Shown here piece by piece: positions 1-11,956 of a DNA stretch of 64,000 nt. The notes beneath the pieces were generated by a model, which saw only the letters and a list, made by a program, of their open reading frames with translations, searched no databases and was not told the origin of the DNA. The position numbers and the translations under genes are program-made. This DNA comes from Varanus komodoensis (taxonomy: Eukaryota; Chordata; Lepidosauria; Squamata; Varanidae). Numbering within the stretch: position 1 is the stretch's first letter; each line of letters starts with the position of its first letter. The stretch is from assembly GCF_004798865.1 (NCBI RefSeq), contig NW_025335317.1, forward strand, positions 23,390,043 through 23,454,042, in the 5' to 3' direction.

Positions 1-772
1 CCACTGTTTGCAGAGTAGGCAACCAAATATCTATTGGACACTTGCACATAGGACATAGTGCAACCTCAAATCACCACTGCTAGTCATATTTCTGGCAACT
101 AGCATTCAAAGGCATAGGGTCTGGTGCCTGGCCCCTGGCTCTCTTTCTAGTCAGGCTGTCAAGCTGTATTTCTAGTCAATTAGCTTTATTATGTAAGCTA
201 CATGCAAGCAAGTGTTGCCTTGGGCTACAGACAATATTCCCTGGCAGCCAAAAGAGACAAAAGTTCCAGACAGGCTTTGCATATCAAGAGTGTAATAAGC
301 TGCAGCTAGTTCAGTTTGTAAGAGCATATGAAAGAAAATAGTCATGAAACTTATACAATCTAATACATCATATCTTCTCAAGCTGAGCAGGCTAGCTTCT
401 CAAAGTGGGTCTTTTCATAGGATCATCTCCCGGACTGTAAGCCTCTTTGAAAGCAATGTTATCCTGCATTGCTCTTCCCTTTTCTTTTGAAGCCTAACCT
501 TTGGGTTTTGTATTCTCTCCTCTTACTCTCTGTTAAGACTCCTGCATTCCCACAGATTCTGAAAGCCCAGTCTTTCAAAAAGATTAGTCACAGGGTATCT
601 TCCCCCATGTTTTGTTGTTCTGACACATTTCCTGATCCTAAAATACCCTTCCCTTCTCTATCTGACTCAAAATTAGTTCTCATGTTGTCTTTGGGTGTAC
701 CTGCAGAGATGTTGGATCCATCCCTACATGTACTGCCCATCATATTTTAGGTATTATGTGGTCGTCATGGCA
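1..772. other. No recognisable feature
   Basis: Mixed-composition sequence with only short chance frames. No splice-bounded coding block and no repeat family recognised. Confidence 0.6.
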
Positions 773-1035
773 TGTAGCCATTGATAAGCCTCCTCCATCA
801 GTTTGTCTAATGCCCTTTTTTAAAGCCATCCAGGTTGGTGGTAATCACTACATCTTGTAAATTTTATAGTATAACTATGTGAAGAAGTGCTTCCTTGTAT
901 TCCTGGCTCTCCTAATTCCAGAGGGATAATTGTATACTGCCAGATCATGTCTCCCCCACTTCATACTTGCTCTAGCTCCCTGATTGATTTGGTTGTCCTT
1001 TTTTCCAGCTCTGCAGCTTCTTTTGAGTTCTAGAG
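773..1035 (-). mobile_element. L3/CR1-type LINE 3' fragment, antisense
   Basis: The + strand reads TTTGTCTAATGCCC, then AAAGCCATCCAGGTTGGTGG, AATCACTACATCTTG, and GTGAAGAAGTGCTTCCTTG. This is the reverse complement of the 3' part of the CR1/L3 reverse-transcriptase LINE that is common in reptiles. It is short and heavily decayed, with no usable frame. The same block recurs at 11388 and 42886. Family assignment is from memory of the consensus. Confidence 0.7.
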
Positions 1036-1485
1036 ACCATAACATATGGAATTAAATCACAATTTAAATCACTAGTTAGTAAGACTAGAATTAAATTATG
1101 GTTTTCTACATAATTTGCATGCATTCATGCATTACACATAGGTAGAGGAACGTCATTAAAATATTCCCAAAACTGTGCCTCTTTTACAGCCTGCTGCAAT
1201 TAAAGGTTTTCTTGTCCAGGGAAAGAATAACATGGTAAAGCACAGGTTATGCATGAAGAACCCAAAGACTTGTAGGGTATTCTGTTCTAAAGGTTTCACT
1301 TTGATTTTTACTGCTTGCCGCTCCCCTCTCACCCTTGCCTTCTTGTACAGATCTAGTCCACTTCCGGCAGTCTTCTAGTCATTGCATTTTTTGACACTTA
1401 GCATTTAAGAGGTAAGGACTTGATTCTGTGTTCATAGATTTGCAAAGGAACAATGGGATTAAGGTCTTTTTCTCAATCCTGTATA

Positions 1486-2588
1486 CCGTATTTTTCGCTC
1501 TATAAGACGCACCTAGTTTTTAGAGGAAAAAAAGAAAAAAATATTCTGAATCAAATGGTTTACTAAACTATTTAATAAACTATAACAGGATACAGTAATA
1601 CCGTATTTCAACCTTGTAAAGGGAACAGCAGTCAACAGTGGCATTAAGAACCATCATCACTATCATTAACAAAAGAGAGACTTTAAAGTTCGAGTGCTCT
1701 TCTAGTTTTCGTTGAACCCATAGAACTCATCATCACTAGAGTCAGAATTTATGAAGCTCTGTTGCTCACAATCACTGACATCACTTTCTTAGTCAGTAGT
1801 GGAATTACTGAAGGAATCCACAACCTACACCAGTTATACAAGAGCTGCTGCAGACAATTCAATAACAAATCTAAAAAAGCCAGTAATGTCCACGCTGCCC
1901 TACTAGTAAATAATAGAAAAAAACTTCTGACAAAAAATGAGATATTGTACGGTAAATCAAACACACAACGGACTAAGTAGCCTTTGAAGAATAAACTTCA
2001 TACACGAAGGTAATGCTGTTCAAATATCCACTGATCCTAAAAAAAATGTGTCTGATCAACTAACACATAACTGATCCATGGAAAGCTTCCTGATAATCAC
2101 AGGCACATTCCCCATCACTTCCCCATGGGCTTCATTAAAAGACGGGTTGCCATTTGAAAACACACACCGACCTGTGATTAACAGCTCTCACCTGCACTGG
2201 AGGAGGGGGGCGGAGCAGGGCGCACTGAGTGCGTGCCGGCCAGGTGGTGCCACGTGGGGCTGGCAGCGTGCCGGCGGTGGTCTTCCGGGTGGCGTGGTGA
2301 TGGCAGGTCTTCCCAGGTGGTGGGGGTGAGCAGTTCCCAGGCAGTGGGGGTGAGCGGTCCATCTCTCCGTGCGGCCGGTGGGTTAAAGCCCGTGGCTCCT
2401 CCTCCTCCGCACCTCTCCCCCTGAGCGGCACAGCTCTCACCTGTGCCGGCCAGGTGGTGCCACGTGGTGCAGGCGGGCCGGCATTGTCCCAGGCATCGGG
2501 CACACACACATTCACTCTATAAGACGCACAGACATTTCCCCTTACTTTTGAGGGGGGGAAAGTGCGTCTTATAGAGCGAAAAATACGG
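1486..2588 (+). mobile_element. Non-autonomous DNA transposon (MITE), TA-flanked, long TIRs
   Basis: Left end CCGTATTTTTCGCTCTATAA (continuing GACGCAC) and right end, read in reverse complement, match over 27 bases. The element is bordered by TA on both sides (1484-1485 and 2589-2590), so it looks like a complete Tc1/mariner- or pogo-type insertion. At about 1.1 kb it has no transposase frame and must have been mobilised in trans. The left half is AT-rich. The right part, about 2180-2510, is strikingly GC- and CpG-rich with internal duplications. A second copy of the left-end sequence (CTCTATAAGACGCAC) lies at about 2515-2529, so the right terminus can fold into a hairpin. Superfamily is inferred from the TA duplication and TIR style. 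Confidence 0.85.
2178..2505. repeat. CpG-rich internal duplication inside the MITE
   Basis: Two blocks are repeated within the element. AGCTCTCACCTG followed by GCCGGCCAGGTGGTGCCACG occurs near 2182-2256 and again near 2430-2466. A shorter unit, CCAGG(T/C)(A/G)GTGGGGGTGAGC, is tandem at about 2312-2355. The segment is far richer in GC and CpG than its surroundings. Long frames on both strands here are by-products of the GC content; I do not call them genes. Confidence 0.7.
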
Positions 2589-2611
2589 TACTTTACTTAC
2601 ATAAAGTAAAA

Positions 2612-2700
2612 TTTATGTACTTTATTTATATCCCACCATTTTTCCTTCAAGGGACTCAACGGGGCTTACATAATCCCTCTCCTCTTAATTTCATTAAATG
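2612..2700 (-). mobile_element. Antisense SINE/LINE 3' tail remnant
   Basis: The + strand reads CTTTATTTATATCCCACC, then GGGACTCAACGGGGCTTACA. This is the reverse complement of the common squamate retroposon 3' end (GTAAGC..., ...GGTGGGATATAAATAAA). Only the tail is left. It starts directly after the TA flank of the MITE. Confidence 0.5.
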
Positions 2701-4894
2701 GCCTGCCAGGAGTGCATTCCTGATCTAGGAGCAGCAGTGTAAGAGTGAAATTTAAGTTTTTCTCATTCCCTGATTTAAATTTCCACCTCCACCAAAGCTA
2801 CAGTTTCCACCACCTGTTTTCCCATCGAAGAAGAGATCCAGCATGGTTAAAAGTCCCAGTTAAATCATCTTGCCAATTTCATACCCAACTCCTCCAAATG
2901 CTCTTATCTCTGATCAGAAGCTAATAGGAGATAAGAGCTTTGCCCTTCTGCTAAGGAAGAAAGGAAGCTTTTATCACTGTAGAGCAGGGGAAAGTATTTA
3001 TTTTTAACCAGCTGCTGAATGTAGGTAAAAGCTTTTTCTTGTAGGGGAGGTGGGCAGGACCTGGGGAGAAACTGCAGAGTCATTCAGTCCTGCTTACTTT
3101 GAGAGTTTGTTCTAGAGTCTCTTGCATGCTTACTTCTGAACAGATTTGGTGTGCATGCTCACTTCTGAGTAATGTGGAGAGGCTTGGTTGTTGAGATGCT
3201 ATTTGAAAGTGCTGTAGCCACATTTTGGGCCCACTTACTTTGCCACCACCCACAGATGAAATGCAGCCCCTTCATCCTGGGAACCAGCCCTTGGCCTAAA
3301 ATGGGTTTCTGAGCTCTATTGTAGCTGGATCTGGGAAGAATCATATAAGTTGAGTCACATAAAGCTGTTTCCTTTACATGGATTTTAAAAACGACAGCAT
3401 TCTAGAATGAAGAATCGATCTTAAGTTATGCAATGACATTTAAAAATGGTTCTTAAACTTCATTTGCAGTCCAAAAATATTCTGCTTGCTAGTGAGTACA
3501 TGAATTTCCCCCCTTCTGCTGTGTTGGATTGCAGCTCCCCTCATTTCAGAGATGTTGCAGTCTAGCCTGTGTTCAACCTACTTCTCAAAACACAGCCTAT
3601 CCCATTAACTAGCCAGGTGCTTTTCAGGGGGTATGAACTACATCTTCCATCATTCCTGCCCATTGGCCTTACTGGCTGGGGATTATGGGAACTGGGGTCC
3701 AAATTGAGTGGAGGTCACCAGATCGAGGATGGCTGCATTAAACCCTTGGTTTAGAAATCTGTAGAAACTAAGCTTAAATGCATAATCTTTCAGTCACGCC
3801 CTTTTCTCTCCTTTGCATCGCCTCCCTCTTTCGTGTGCTGCTCCTTTGAAAATTGTATTGCAAGATTCTCAGGCAGAGACCTCCTTCTTCTGTTACTCTG
3901 TTAAGCGCAGCAGAGCCTAGATGAATAATAGTAAGAACGAATGTGAAGTCCTCCTTCCATTTCATCACCTCATGTCAAGTAATTGCTTGCCCTGCAGATG
4001 GCTTGCTCTGCCTTAAAAAAACAAGCAGATTTATATTGCTAAGGACAACTCAGCCAGAGATCCAGTTTAGACCACTGAAAGGTCAAATACCTTTCACCAA
4101 GTATGATCGTAAGTTTGTATTCTGGGACCATGGTCGTATTTCCTTCCATCTTCCTCAGTGTCACGAGAAGACAAATTCACACACAAGAGGGCGCCCTTTT
4201 CTTTGTCATTTTGTCATTTTTACGACTATTTAAATGACTAGACAAAGCCCTCAATCATTTGGCAGCAATGTGCAATATAACTTTTTTTTATCCCTTTAGG
4301 GTTATTTTCACTTAGGGAAAACAGAAACTATTCCATCTCTTTCTATCCTAAACAGGCAAGAGTGGAGCTCCAGCTGAAAAATATACTTAACTTTGCCTGG
4401 ATTATGTACTATCATTTCGGGACTTCCAGGATGGAGTTGAAAATCTTTAACTTTGACAGGGTTGACTCAGCCAGTGTAAGAAGAAATCATTTTCTAGGGT
4501 TAGGTAAGCTTCTTTTAAAATGTTAGAAAGGCTTTCAACTCATCATTTTAGAACAGATTCTTTTTTTCCCATGAGAAGATTTTTTTTTAAACAAGCACGC
4601 CTTAAATAGCAACTTGAACTTTCTTTAAATAAGTCTCTTGCCTCCTCTCCGCTTTGTTTTTGGCAATTGCCAGAGAACAGCCCTTTGCAAATGACTTAGC
4701 CACACACCCCTTCCTAAAACATCCTCCTCCCTGTATGAAGGGTGGAACTACATGCTGTGTCGTGCCAAACACACATTTGCTGAGACAAGAGTTTGAAGAC
4801 TGGAAGCTAACTTGCAGGATAAAATTAAAAAGGGCTTAAATACCCCCTAAATACCACCTCAACCTGACCTGAGTGTGTGCACAAGTGTGCATGT
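2701..4894. other. Non-coding, minor repeat traces
   Basis: A faint palindromic-repeat trace lies at about 3515-3700 (TTGGATTGCAGCTCCCCTCA; ACTACATCTTCCATCATTCC). Nothing else supportable. Confidence 0.5.
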
Positions 4895-4962
4895 ATATGT
4901 ATATGAGGCTTCGGCGAATGGGGCGGCATAGAAATCCGCTAAATAAATAAATAAATAAAATT
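4895..4962 (+). mobile_element. Short LINE/SINE 3' tail with (AAAT)n
   Basis: GAGGCTTCGGCGAATGGGGC, then GGCATAGAAATC, followed by (AAAT)5. This is the typical 3' end of a reptile retroposon: a GC-rich stem and ATAAAT-type tail. The body of the element is absent. A closely related tail occurs at 9048-9137. Confidence 0.55.
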
Positions 4963-6399
4963 TGCTAAATACTATTACTATTCTTCCCCAAAGCCAAAGT
5001 TCTCTGGGTAGATTGGTGGGTAGGGAAGGAGTTAAACATCTCTTTCGCAATCCCCCTTAACATTAGTACTACAAGTGAAACATGGGATTGCTAGTAAGAT
5101 ACCATCCAGTCTAGAGCATAACTTCCATGGGTGAGAATTGAAATTCATCTTGTTAATTAGCCAAACCCTCCACTAAAAGAACGTTCCAACAGAGTAGACA
5201 GGAAGAACCCCGAAAAAGAACCCAGATGTAGCGTTGAACAAAAGTGTTATAGCTGACCATGGTTTATGTATGGACCCCAGAACTTATTTCCATAAATCGC
5301 ATGGGCTTTGTTCCAAGAATAGCATAAATTTGCTGAAAGACTTCCTTACGGTCTGAACACCGTTGTCTGTGGATCAGTGCAGTCCCATAGAGAAGTCACT
5401 CTAGCATGCTCACAGAGGTTCAGCTGCTTGGCCCAGCATGCACAGATCTGTTGAAGCAAAATTTGAAACATTTCTGAAACACGAGGGCTTCCCGTGAGGA
5501 TGAGTCCTGCCACCTTCCATGACCAGAGGGAGCAGCGGGGCTGTGGGATGGCCGGGGCTCTGGGACTCACCCATATCAGAGAGAGGGAGTGCTCTGCACC
5601 ACACGCAGAGTTCCCCAGCCAAGGCCATCTGCATCCCAGCTGCTCGCTCCAGTATTGGCTGCAGATTCCACTGAGGATGAATGACTGCCTGGGCCTCTTT
5701 CTTTGCACTCTCTGTGCCTCCCTGGAGAATGAAGGGAAAAGGGGGTGATGTCAGGGCCAGAGCTACCACCTGTGTCATCCAACCAGCAGAGGATGGAGCA
5801 AATATTCCATCCTGTAATAGTTAAGCACTTCTGATGTACAAAGATGTACTGTTCAATGGTGGACTACAACCATGGGGCCCTTTTTCAATGGGGATGTGCA
5901 TGCCCTCTTCAGGACAGACTTTATAGAGGGCCTTGAAAATAGAACTGTGTACCACTCCCTTTTCACAACGATGTAACTTGGAAAGTGGATTTACAGGTGC
6001 TTTGTATAGTAATGGTACATTTATCTGATGTAGCCTAATGTCACTTGTAGGATTACCTCCATTGCTGTTTTGCAAGGCATGACCCTAAACAGTGGCTTAG
6101 AATTTCTATGAATGAATACGGGAGGAAAACAGGAGATGCAGACACTCAAAACTTTACTTTTATACCATTTTAATAACATGATTTCCCCAGAAAGAGGTTT
6201 TGCATCTTAAAAGAGTTCTATGCTCTTATGATTCCTGAGTTTCCTTGGAGCAATGTTTAGCTAGTAAGGAGGCCTTAGCTCCAGTCCAAAACAATCTGCT
6301 TGCTGTTGCAGCCAAGGAATGCCGCCTTCACCCAGCCAATCAATGGAACAGGTGCTGGCAACCTGCAAAAGAATGCATAGCCCAACTGGTACCTAACCT
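4963..6399. other. No recognisable feature
   Basis: Chance frames overlap on both strands at 5346-5782 in a GC-richer patch, but none resembles a protein family and no splice pattern supports one. Confidence 0.5.
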
Positions 6400-6518
6400 G
6401 ATGTTCTTCAGATGTTGTGGGCTTCCAAACATAACAGGCCCAGTTAGCATGACCCATGGCCAGGAATGTTGAGAGTTGCAGTCCAAAATATCTGTAGGGC
6501 ACCAGCTTGGGGAAGGCT
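6400..6518. repeat. Palindromic 'GTTGCAGTCCAAAA' repeat
   Basis: CTTCAGATGTTGTGGGCTTC ... GAGAGTTGCAGTCCAAAATA. In reptile genomes, copies of this repeat have an inverted structure in which TCCAGATGTTGTTGGACT-type arms face each other, MITE-like. Related pieces occur at about 3625-3690, 33072-33165, 44326-44404 and 63560-63590. I cannot name the family. Confidence 0.4.
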
Positions 6519-6748
6519 AGCAGAGCTCACATGTTTTGGCTGTCCTGATCCAGGATCCTACACTGTTGCCCTGCGGCACACGGTCCCAGTCCCAGCGGGA
6601 GAGATCTATGCATTTCCAAACCCAGATTGCTTCCATTGGAGAACCCCCCCGTCCCCGTAAAGTTCATGGTCACCTGTACCTGAAAGGCTTAAGGAACAAG
6701 AAAACAAATATTTTTACCCAATGGGTTTGATACAAATTTGGTCACCAT

Positions 6749-6805
6749 CAGAGCAGACCTACTGAAATCAATGGGAGTCTCATTGATTTTAAAGGGTTTG
6801 CTCTG
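6749..6805. repeat. Short palindromic repeat (GAAATCAATGGGA type)
   Basis: CAGAGCAGACCTACTGAAAT and, in inverted form, GATTTTAAAGGGTTTGCTCTG form a near-palindrome of 57 bases. It belongs to a widespread short inverted repeat built around CCCATTGA(A)TTCAATGGG; similar pieces are at 34437-34497 and 48611-48694. Confidence 0.5.
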
Positions 6806-8559
6806 ACTATGACTAAACCTAGATAGAACCCTGTATTAATTGCAGGCTTTCTGTGAATGGCTCTTCCAAATAATTCCAAGTAATCTGGCCCTCTAGAAGA
6901 TGCTAAATAGGGTCCAGTGGCAAACAACAGACGCTTTGATGTTGATGACAAAGAAATGTTTGACTGATGCTAAATAGTATAATTATAACTGCACCAAATA
7001 AGAATCAAGCGTCATACCAGTTGCACATTGTGATATGAGATATTAGAAGACATCTTTATAAATTGCTGATTAAAAGTATTAATAGGTTTTTATGATTTAT
7101 CTTACTTATTTGGATCATGGTAAAGTTGATATATTCAAGTCATTGATTTGTTACAAAATTAAAGATAAAAGTATTTTTTTTAAAAAATCCATATATTTAG
7201 AGACCACTGTTTTTTATTTTTCTACTAAAAAATAAACATGATGTATTTCTTTTTGAATGTGAAAACATCAAAGGGTACACTGGAAACAGGGCTATGGAGT
7301 GACTGCTTTTTACAAGCTGGCAGTGGTAGCATAAGCAGGGAATTTAAAGTCATGTTAGTAAATATATAGAGATAACTCACACATAATCAGAATGCCTGTG
7401 CATATTGCTTATTTGATGCTATGGAGTTATTGATAAAAAGAAAGCAAGATAATGGGGAAAATCCTTGCACAGCCCCAGACTGGCATATCCTACCTGGCTG
7501 TACATTGTAATGCCTTAAAATTCTAGCTTTCTAGCAGTAGGGCAAGGATACCAGCCAGATGTTCTGGAAGTGTTTGGTGTCTGTAAACATTAAGAGATGG
7601 CACCCATTTTTGAGGTAGCCATCAGAAACTACTTGCTCGGAACAGAATTCTAATCATCTGGTATCCTTTCAATGGAGAACATTAATTCACATACTCAGGA
7701 GAATATCCAGGAACGATGTAAACACATATGTGAATCAATCCAAAGTCTTCCACTTCAGTCTGTAATGAACAGGTATGGAATCCCAGACCTGGGGGCCAAA
7801 TCTGGTGCTCCTCTGGTCCCAATCTAGCTATCTGGGATTCCCTAGAAGGACATGCCCCTTCCCCATGTGCCATCCATTTCTTTCAAATAGCAATCTTTCA
7901 TTGGCTTCCTGACTTTTGGTGCACTTCCCCCACTCCATTCCGAAAAGCTGAAACACCTCTCCTAAGATGCCCATAAGAGCTTTAAGCTACAATATTTTAG
8001 TTCTACCTCTTTTGCCTCTGGTTCCACCCACTGGGGCATTGCTAGGTACTTGAAAGGTCCAGGGCAGAAGCCCATGATATAAATTTGCATGTGCATGCTC
8101 CTTTCAGGCTGCTCTTCATATCCTGTGAGATCAAATAAACATTAAAAATCATGCCTGGCATGGCTATGGAGTGCCCAAAGGGTAGAAGTTAGCTTTTTCT
8201 CAATCTAATTTTGACCATGTTAGTGTTCCATGGTCGCTAAGGAACACTGAAAATGCCCCAAAGCTTCAAAATGGGTTAGGGTTAGGAAGGTGGTAGGATC
8301 ACAGGCAGCCCCATAGGTTGCCCACCTTCACATATGTACATACATATGCATGTAAATGTGTGTGTATGAATGCAAATTTAGAATTACTAGACTTTATTCA
8401 CATTTCCCTAATGTCAGCAAGAAGAACAGCAAAATGTGCCTTTGGGAACATGCAGAATGGTGTTCTCTTGCCACTGAACAATGGCAGCTTTCCCCTCCCT
8501 ACTTTCTCATTAGTGATGAAATATATCCCACACAGATTAGGGTTGCAGCATTCTCATAT
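6806..8559. other. No recognisable feature
   Basis: AT-rich around 6960-7440; short low-complexity words only. Confidence 0.55.
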
Positions 8560-8800
8560 TCGTATTCTTAATATCTTGCATTTATAGTCCACCTTTTTTC
8601 TCTGGCAAGGCACTCAAGATGGCTTACGTAGTTCTGCACTCCACTTTTGTCCTCACAACAACAACTACCATATGAAAGTCCGTAGCTGGCTTCAAGTCAT
8701 GCAGTGAGCTTCATGGTCAAGTGGGTATTAGAACCCAGATCTCCCAGGTTGCTGGGTTCCAGCACTCTAACCACCATATCACACTGGGACCATACCGGTT
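8560..8800 (-). mobile_element. tRNA-derived SINE, antisense
   Basis: On the + strand: TTTATAGTCCACC, GGCTTACGTAG, TCCTCACAACAACAAC, GCAGTGAGCTTCATGGTCAA, then AGAACCCAGATCTCCCAGG and ACTCTAACCACCATATCACA. The last two blocks are the reverse complement of a tRNA-like B box and A box. It is the same SINE type as the + strand copy at 46943 (head GTGTGGTGTAGTGGCTAAGA). It is full length or nearly so, and decayed. Confidence 0.7.
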
Positions 8801-8919
8801 GCAAGAAAACCAAAACCACATCACATACATTCTCTTCCCCTCCAGCAACAGTCCTTTCTCATATGATCTGGCCAGGGCAACTTCTTCTTCCTTCTCTTTT
8901 CTCCTCCTATATTATTTAT

Positions 8920-9089
8920 TTACTTATTTTATACTGATAATTTTAATTTTATATTATTATGTTTGTAACTCAATGTATTTTTTGTATTTTTGTATTTAAT
9001 GGTAATTTATTATGTGCTATTGTATTTCAATGTATTTTATTGTGTTGTAAGCCGCCCCGAGGCTTTGGCAAGGGGCGGCATAGAAATGT

Positions 9090-9137
<48 letters not shown>
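8920..9137 (+). mobile_element. LINE 3' end running into (TAA)n
   Basis: An AT-rich stretch with repeated TGTATTTTATTGTG-like motifs leads to GTAAGCCGCCCCGAGGCTTT, GGCGGCATAGAAAT, and a (TAA)n tail of at least 45 bases that runs into the assembly gap. This is a typical reptile LINE 3' terminus, with a short GC hairpin and a simple tail. The tail is probably what broke the assembly. Confidence 0.65.
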
Positions 9138-9237
9138 NNNNNNNNNNNNNNNNNNNNNNNNNNNNNNNNNNNNNNNNNNNNNNNNNNNNNNNNNNNNNNN
9201 NNNNNNNNNNNNNNNNNNNNNNNNNNNNNNNNNNNNN
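9138..9237. other. Assembly gap (100 N)
   Basis: Exactly 100 N, a conventional placeholder for a gap of unknown length. It lies between a (TAA)n microsatellite and an inverted MITE end, so the missing sequence probably holds the rest of that element. Confidence 0.98.
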
Positions 9238-9370
9238 TTACTGTATTCTGTTATAGTTTATTAAATAGTTTAGTAAACCATTTGATTCAGAATATTTTTT
9301 TCTTGTTTTCCTCCTCTAAAAACTATGTGCGTCTTATGGTCAGATGCGTCTTATAGAGCGAAAAATACGG
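9238..9370 (-). mobile_element. Second copy of the TA-flanked MITE (left end, inverted)
   Basis: From the gap to 9370 the sequence is the reverse complement of the left 110-130 bases of the MITE at 1486: TAGTTTATTAAATAGTTTAG, AACCATTTGATTCAGAATAT, ending TAGAGCGAAAAATACGG then TA. It differs at a few sites and has a duplicated ATGCGTCTTAT block near the terminus. The rest of the element falls in the gap. Confidence 0.85.
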
Positions 9371-9372
9371 TA

Positions 9373-11387
9373 CATAAATACTTACATAAATGCATCCAAT
9401 GAAATACATAAGGGCCTTCATTGTGGGTTGTACAGCCTCTGACAGCCTAGTTGATTAATCACTTTAATCTGCAGTTGCTACTAGCAGTGATGAGATCTGA
9501 ATCCATGGGACAGGGGTGTAGGAAAGCTTTCTTAAACACTAAGTAGGAAAACCCTGATTTAAAAAAAAAATCTCTGATCACTACTTTGAGATAAGAGTGA
9601 GTTAAAGGCATTTTTACATTCTAAATACACTGCTCCATAAACAGGTTTAAAATAATAAAGCTGTTTAAAGAGAAGGCCGATTAACCTGGTCGCACAAGAA
9701 GGGGGTGTGGAATTTGGAGGGTTGAGGGTTAGAAGACCAGATCTTTTTCCTTGGCATCTTATCATGATGGTCAGGTGGAGTTCTGCCCCTTGTCCCCAGA
9801 GAGAGCACAGCCAAATGGAGTCCCGAGAACATTGGGAAGGGGCAAGAGAGGTATGAAAGTCAGTTTTACTGCCATTTGGGAACTGGGAAGGAAAGGGGAA
9901 CCATCAAGAGAATGAAGCAACAGTGGAGTCCGGATAACTTACCTCAGCCTGGATGGCAATGGCTGTAACTGCCAGGCCAGCGACTAAACCTACCTTAGCT
10001 TTCCATCTGCCAAATGTTACAACTAACCCTTAGTCAGTGAAACAGAGTGACTTAGGAAAGGAACACACCTGTATTGGAGGCCACCTGGGTACAGAAAGAA
10101 GGTGGCAGCAAAGCAGCTGAATTCATGTTGATATCCTGAATAGCTTGAGGCTGTTGCGGCCAAAGGCTGGAGGGGTGAGGGCATGTCCCAGGCAAGTGCT
10201 CCTGTGTCTCTGAGGGGAGCCTGAGGGAAAGAGGGTGAGAGTCTTCTGAGTGTCCCAGGTATGAGGCAAGAGGCTACCTGAGGGGGATATAGTGACCGGG
10301 GTGTGGGGGTGAGTGCGAAGGCCCATAGCACAAGAAAAGGAGCTATATACAACTGAAGATTAAAATGGCTGGAGCCAACACGCACACTGCTGAGGTCTTT
10401 GAGGGGAGTGGGGTAGAGGCACAAGATCACATCCAAGGACATATGAAGCAAATTGTTGTGGTATAACTTAGCTTAGGAAAAGGGGAAAAAACCTTTGAAG
10501 ACCTAATCACAGATTTCCTCATGCTTTGTCAATTTTGGCCCTTCCTTTCAGGTGAGGTGTAAATTATCTAGGCCAAGAGTATCATTCATGGTTGCCTCTT
10601 GCCTATTCTGTATTGTACTTAAACGCTGTGGCTGGTTGATAGCTAGTTTGCCAACTACTGAATTCTGTCCTACCCTTATTGAAGTCAGTGTGTGCTTGGC
10701 CTAGTTTGGTGAAAAAACCCTCAAGCCCAGTTGTTATTTTAGGACCGACATGGCATAATATTTCATCCCTAATTGCCCTTCAGAGAAAGATCTTGTACAT
10801 TCTAAGTAGTACATGAACACTGTCACCATTCTACTTTTTGTACTTGACGTTTTATTTTCAGTTATAATCTTAATAGGTCATGTTAACCATGACATAGATA
10901 CTGAGCTAGCTTTCTTAATTTGAAGTGTATTAACTTCCATTTATAATAATAACTGAAAGGAGGGTTTTTTTAAGGCAAGTTATTTAAAACCTCCTTATGT
11001 GCAAAGTCAGGTAAGGGCATCTTCTTGATCTTGCAACAGTCCTGTACCTGGTGTCCAAGAAACTATTTTCTGGAATAAGCCTAGAAGATGCATATGTGGA
11101 ACAGCCATTCTTTTACTCTGAGGAACTTTTAATGGAAACATTAAGAAGAAATTTCTGGGCTAAACTGAATCCAGCATAATCAACTGCAGCCTGAAATTCA
11201 GGCTTTCACCATTTGTGATGTACCAAGCCGAGCCCAGAATTCCAGCCACAGATGGTGGCCCACCAGGCCATTGATACAGTCATCGTTTTACTGTCCACTT
11301 GAAAATGAAAAAAAGCCTAAATGGGCACAAGCCAAGACATGACTGGGGAGCTGGAGGTTGACCAGGCTCGGCTCGGCTCCCATAATA
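9373..11387. other. No recognisable feature
   Basis: A 142-codon minus-strand frame at 10023-10451 is low in charged residues, has no family resemblance and lies in a GC-rich patch, so it is treated as chance. Confidence 0.5.
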
Positions 11388-11675
11388 TATGAATATAAGA
11401 AAGCCATGCTGGATCAGACCAATCATCCATCCAATACAGCACTCTGTTCACACAGAGGCAAACAGCTGCCCACAGGATCCCTCAAGCAGGATGGGTGCAA
11501 GACCTCTACCTGTCCAAGTTCCACAGCAACTGGTGTATGCAGGCAGGCCACCTCTGGTAAAGGACAAAGCACCTGACCAGCAAGGCTAGTAACCACTGAT
11601 AGCCTTCCCTCCTTTTAATGCCATCCAAATTGGTGGCCATCACCACATCCATAGTTTAACTATGAATCACCACAA
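11388..11675 (-). mobile_element. L3/CR1-type LINE 3' end, antisense
   Basis: The + strand starts GAATATAAGAAAGCCATGCT, GGATCAGACCAATCATCC, and continues through GATAGCCTTCCCTCC and AATTGGTGGCCATCACCACA. This is the reverse complement of the 3' end of a CR1/L3 LINE, with its terminal block kept. It is decayed; apparent frames inside are meaningless. Confidence 0.7.
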
Positions 11676-11956
11676 AGGGGACATGCATCACAAAAATAGA
11701 AGACATAAATTTTTATAAAATTGTCGTATTGTACGGCATGGTATTATTTCGTTAATTAAAAAATTAAATCGTATGGAAATGTTTGTGTGTGTTTGCACAG
11801 ATAGGTGCAAATTTGAAAATAAGTGTTATAATTTAAACAGAAATACAGTACCTCTCACTGTATTGCCACTCTACAGTATGGAAGATGGTGTCCAGCTTGC
11901 CCCTTGTGCTCTGGTAGGCTCTTACTTCTAAAGTACTGAAGTACTGAAAACTAGAG

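Noticed and set aside
2135-2515. Overlapping frames of 83-126 codons on both strands
   Set aside because: They sit in the GC-rich repeated part of the MITE, where stop codons are rare by composition. No domain or splice signal.
10023-10451. A 142-codon minus-strand frame
   Set aside because: Pro/Ser/Leu-rich with no family resemblance; a second frame overlaps it on the same strand.
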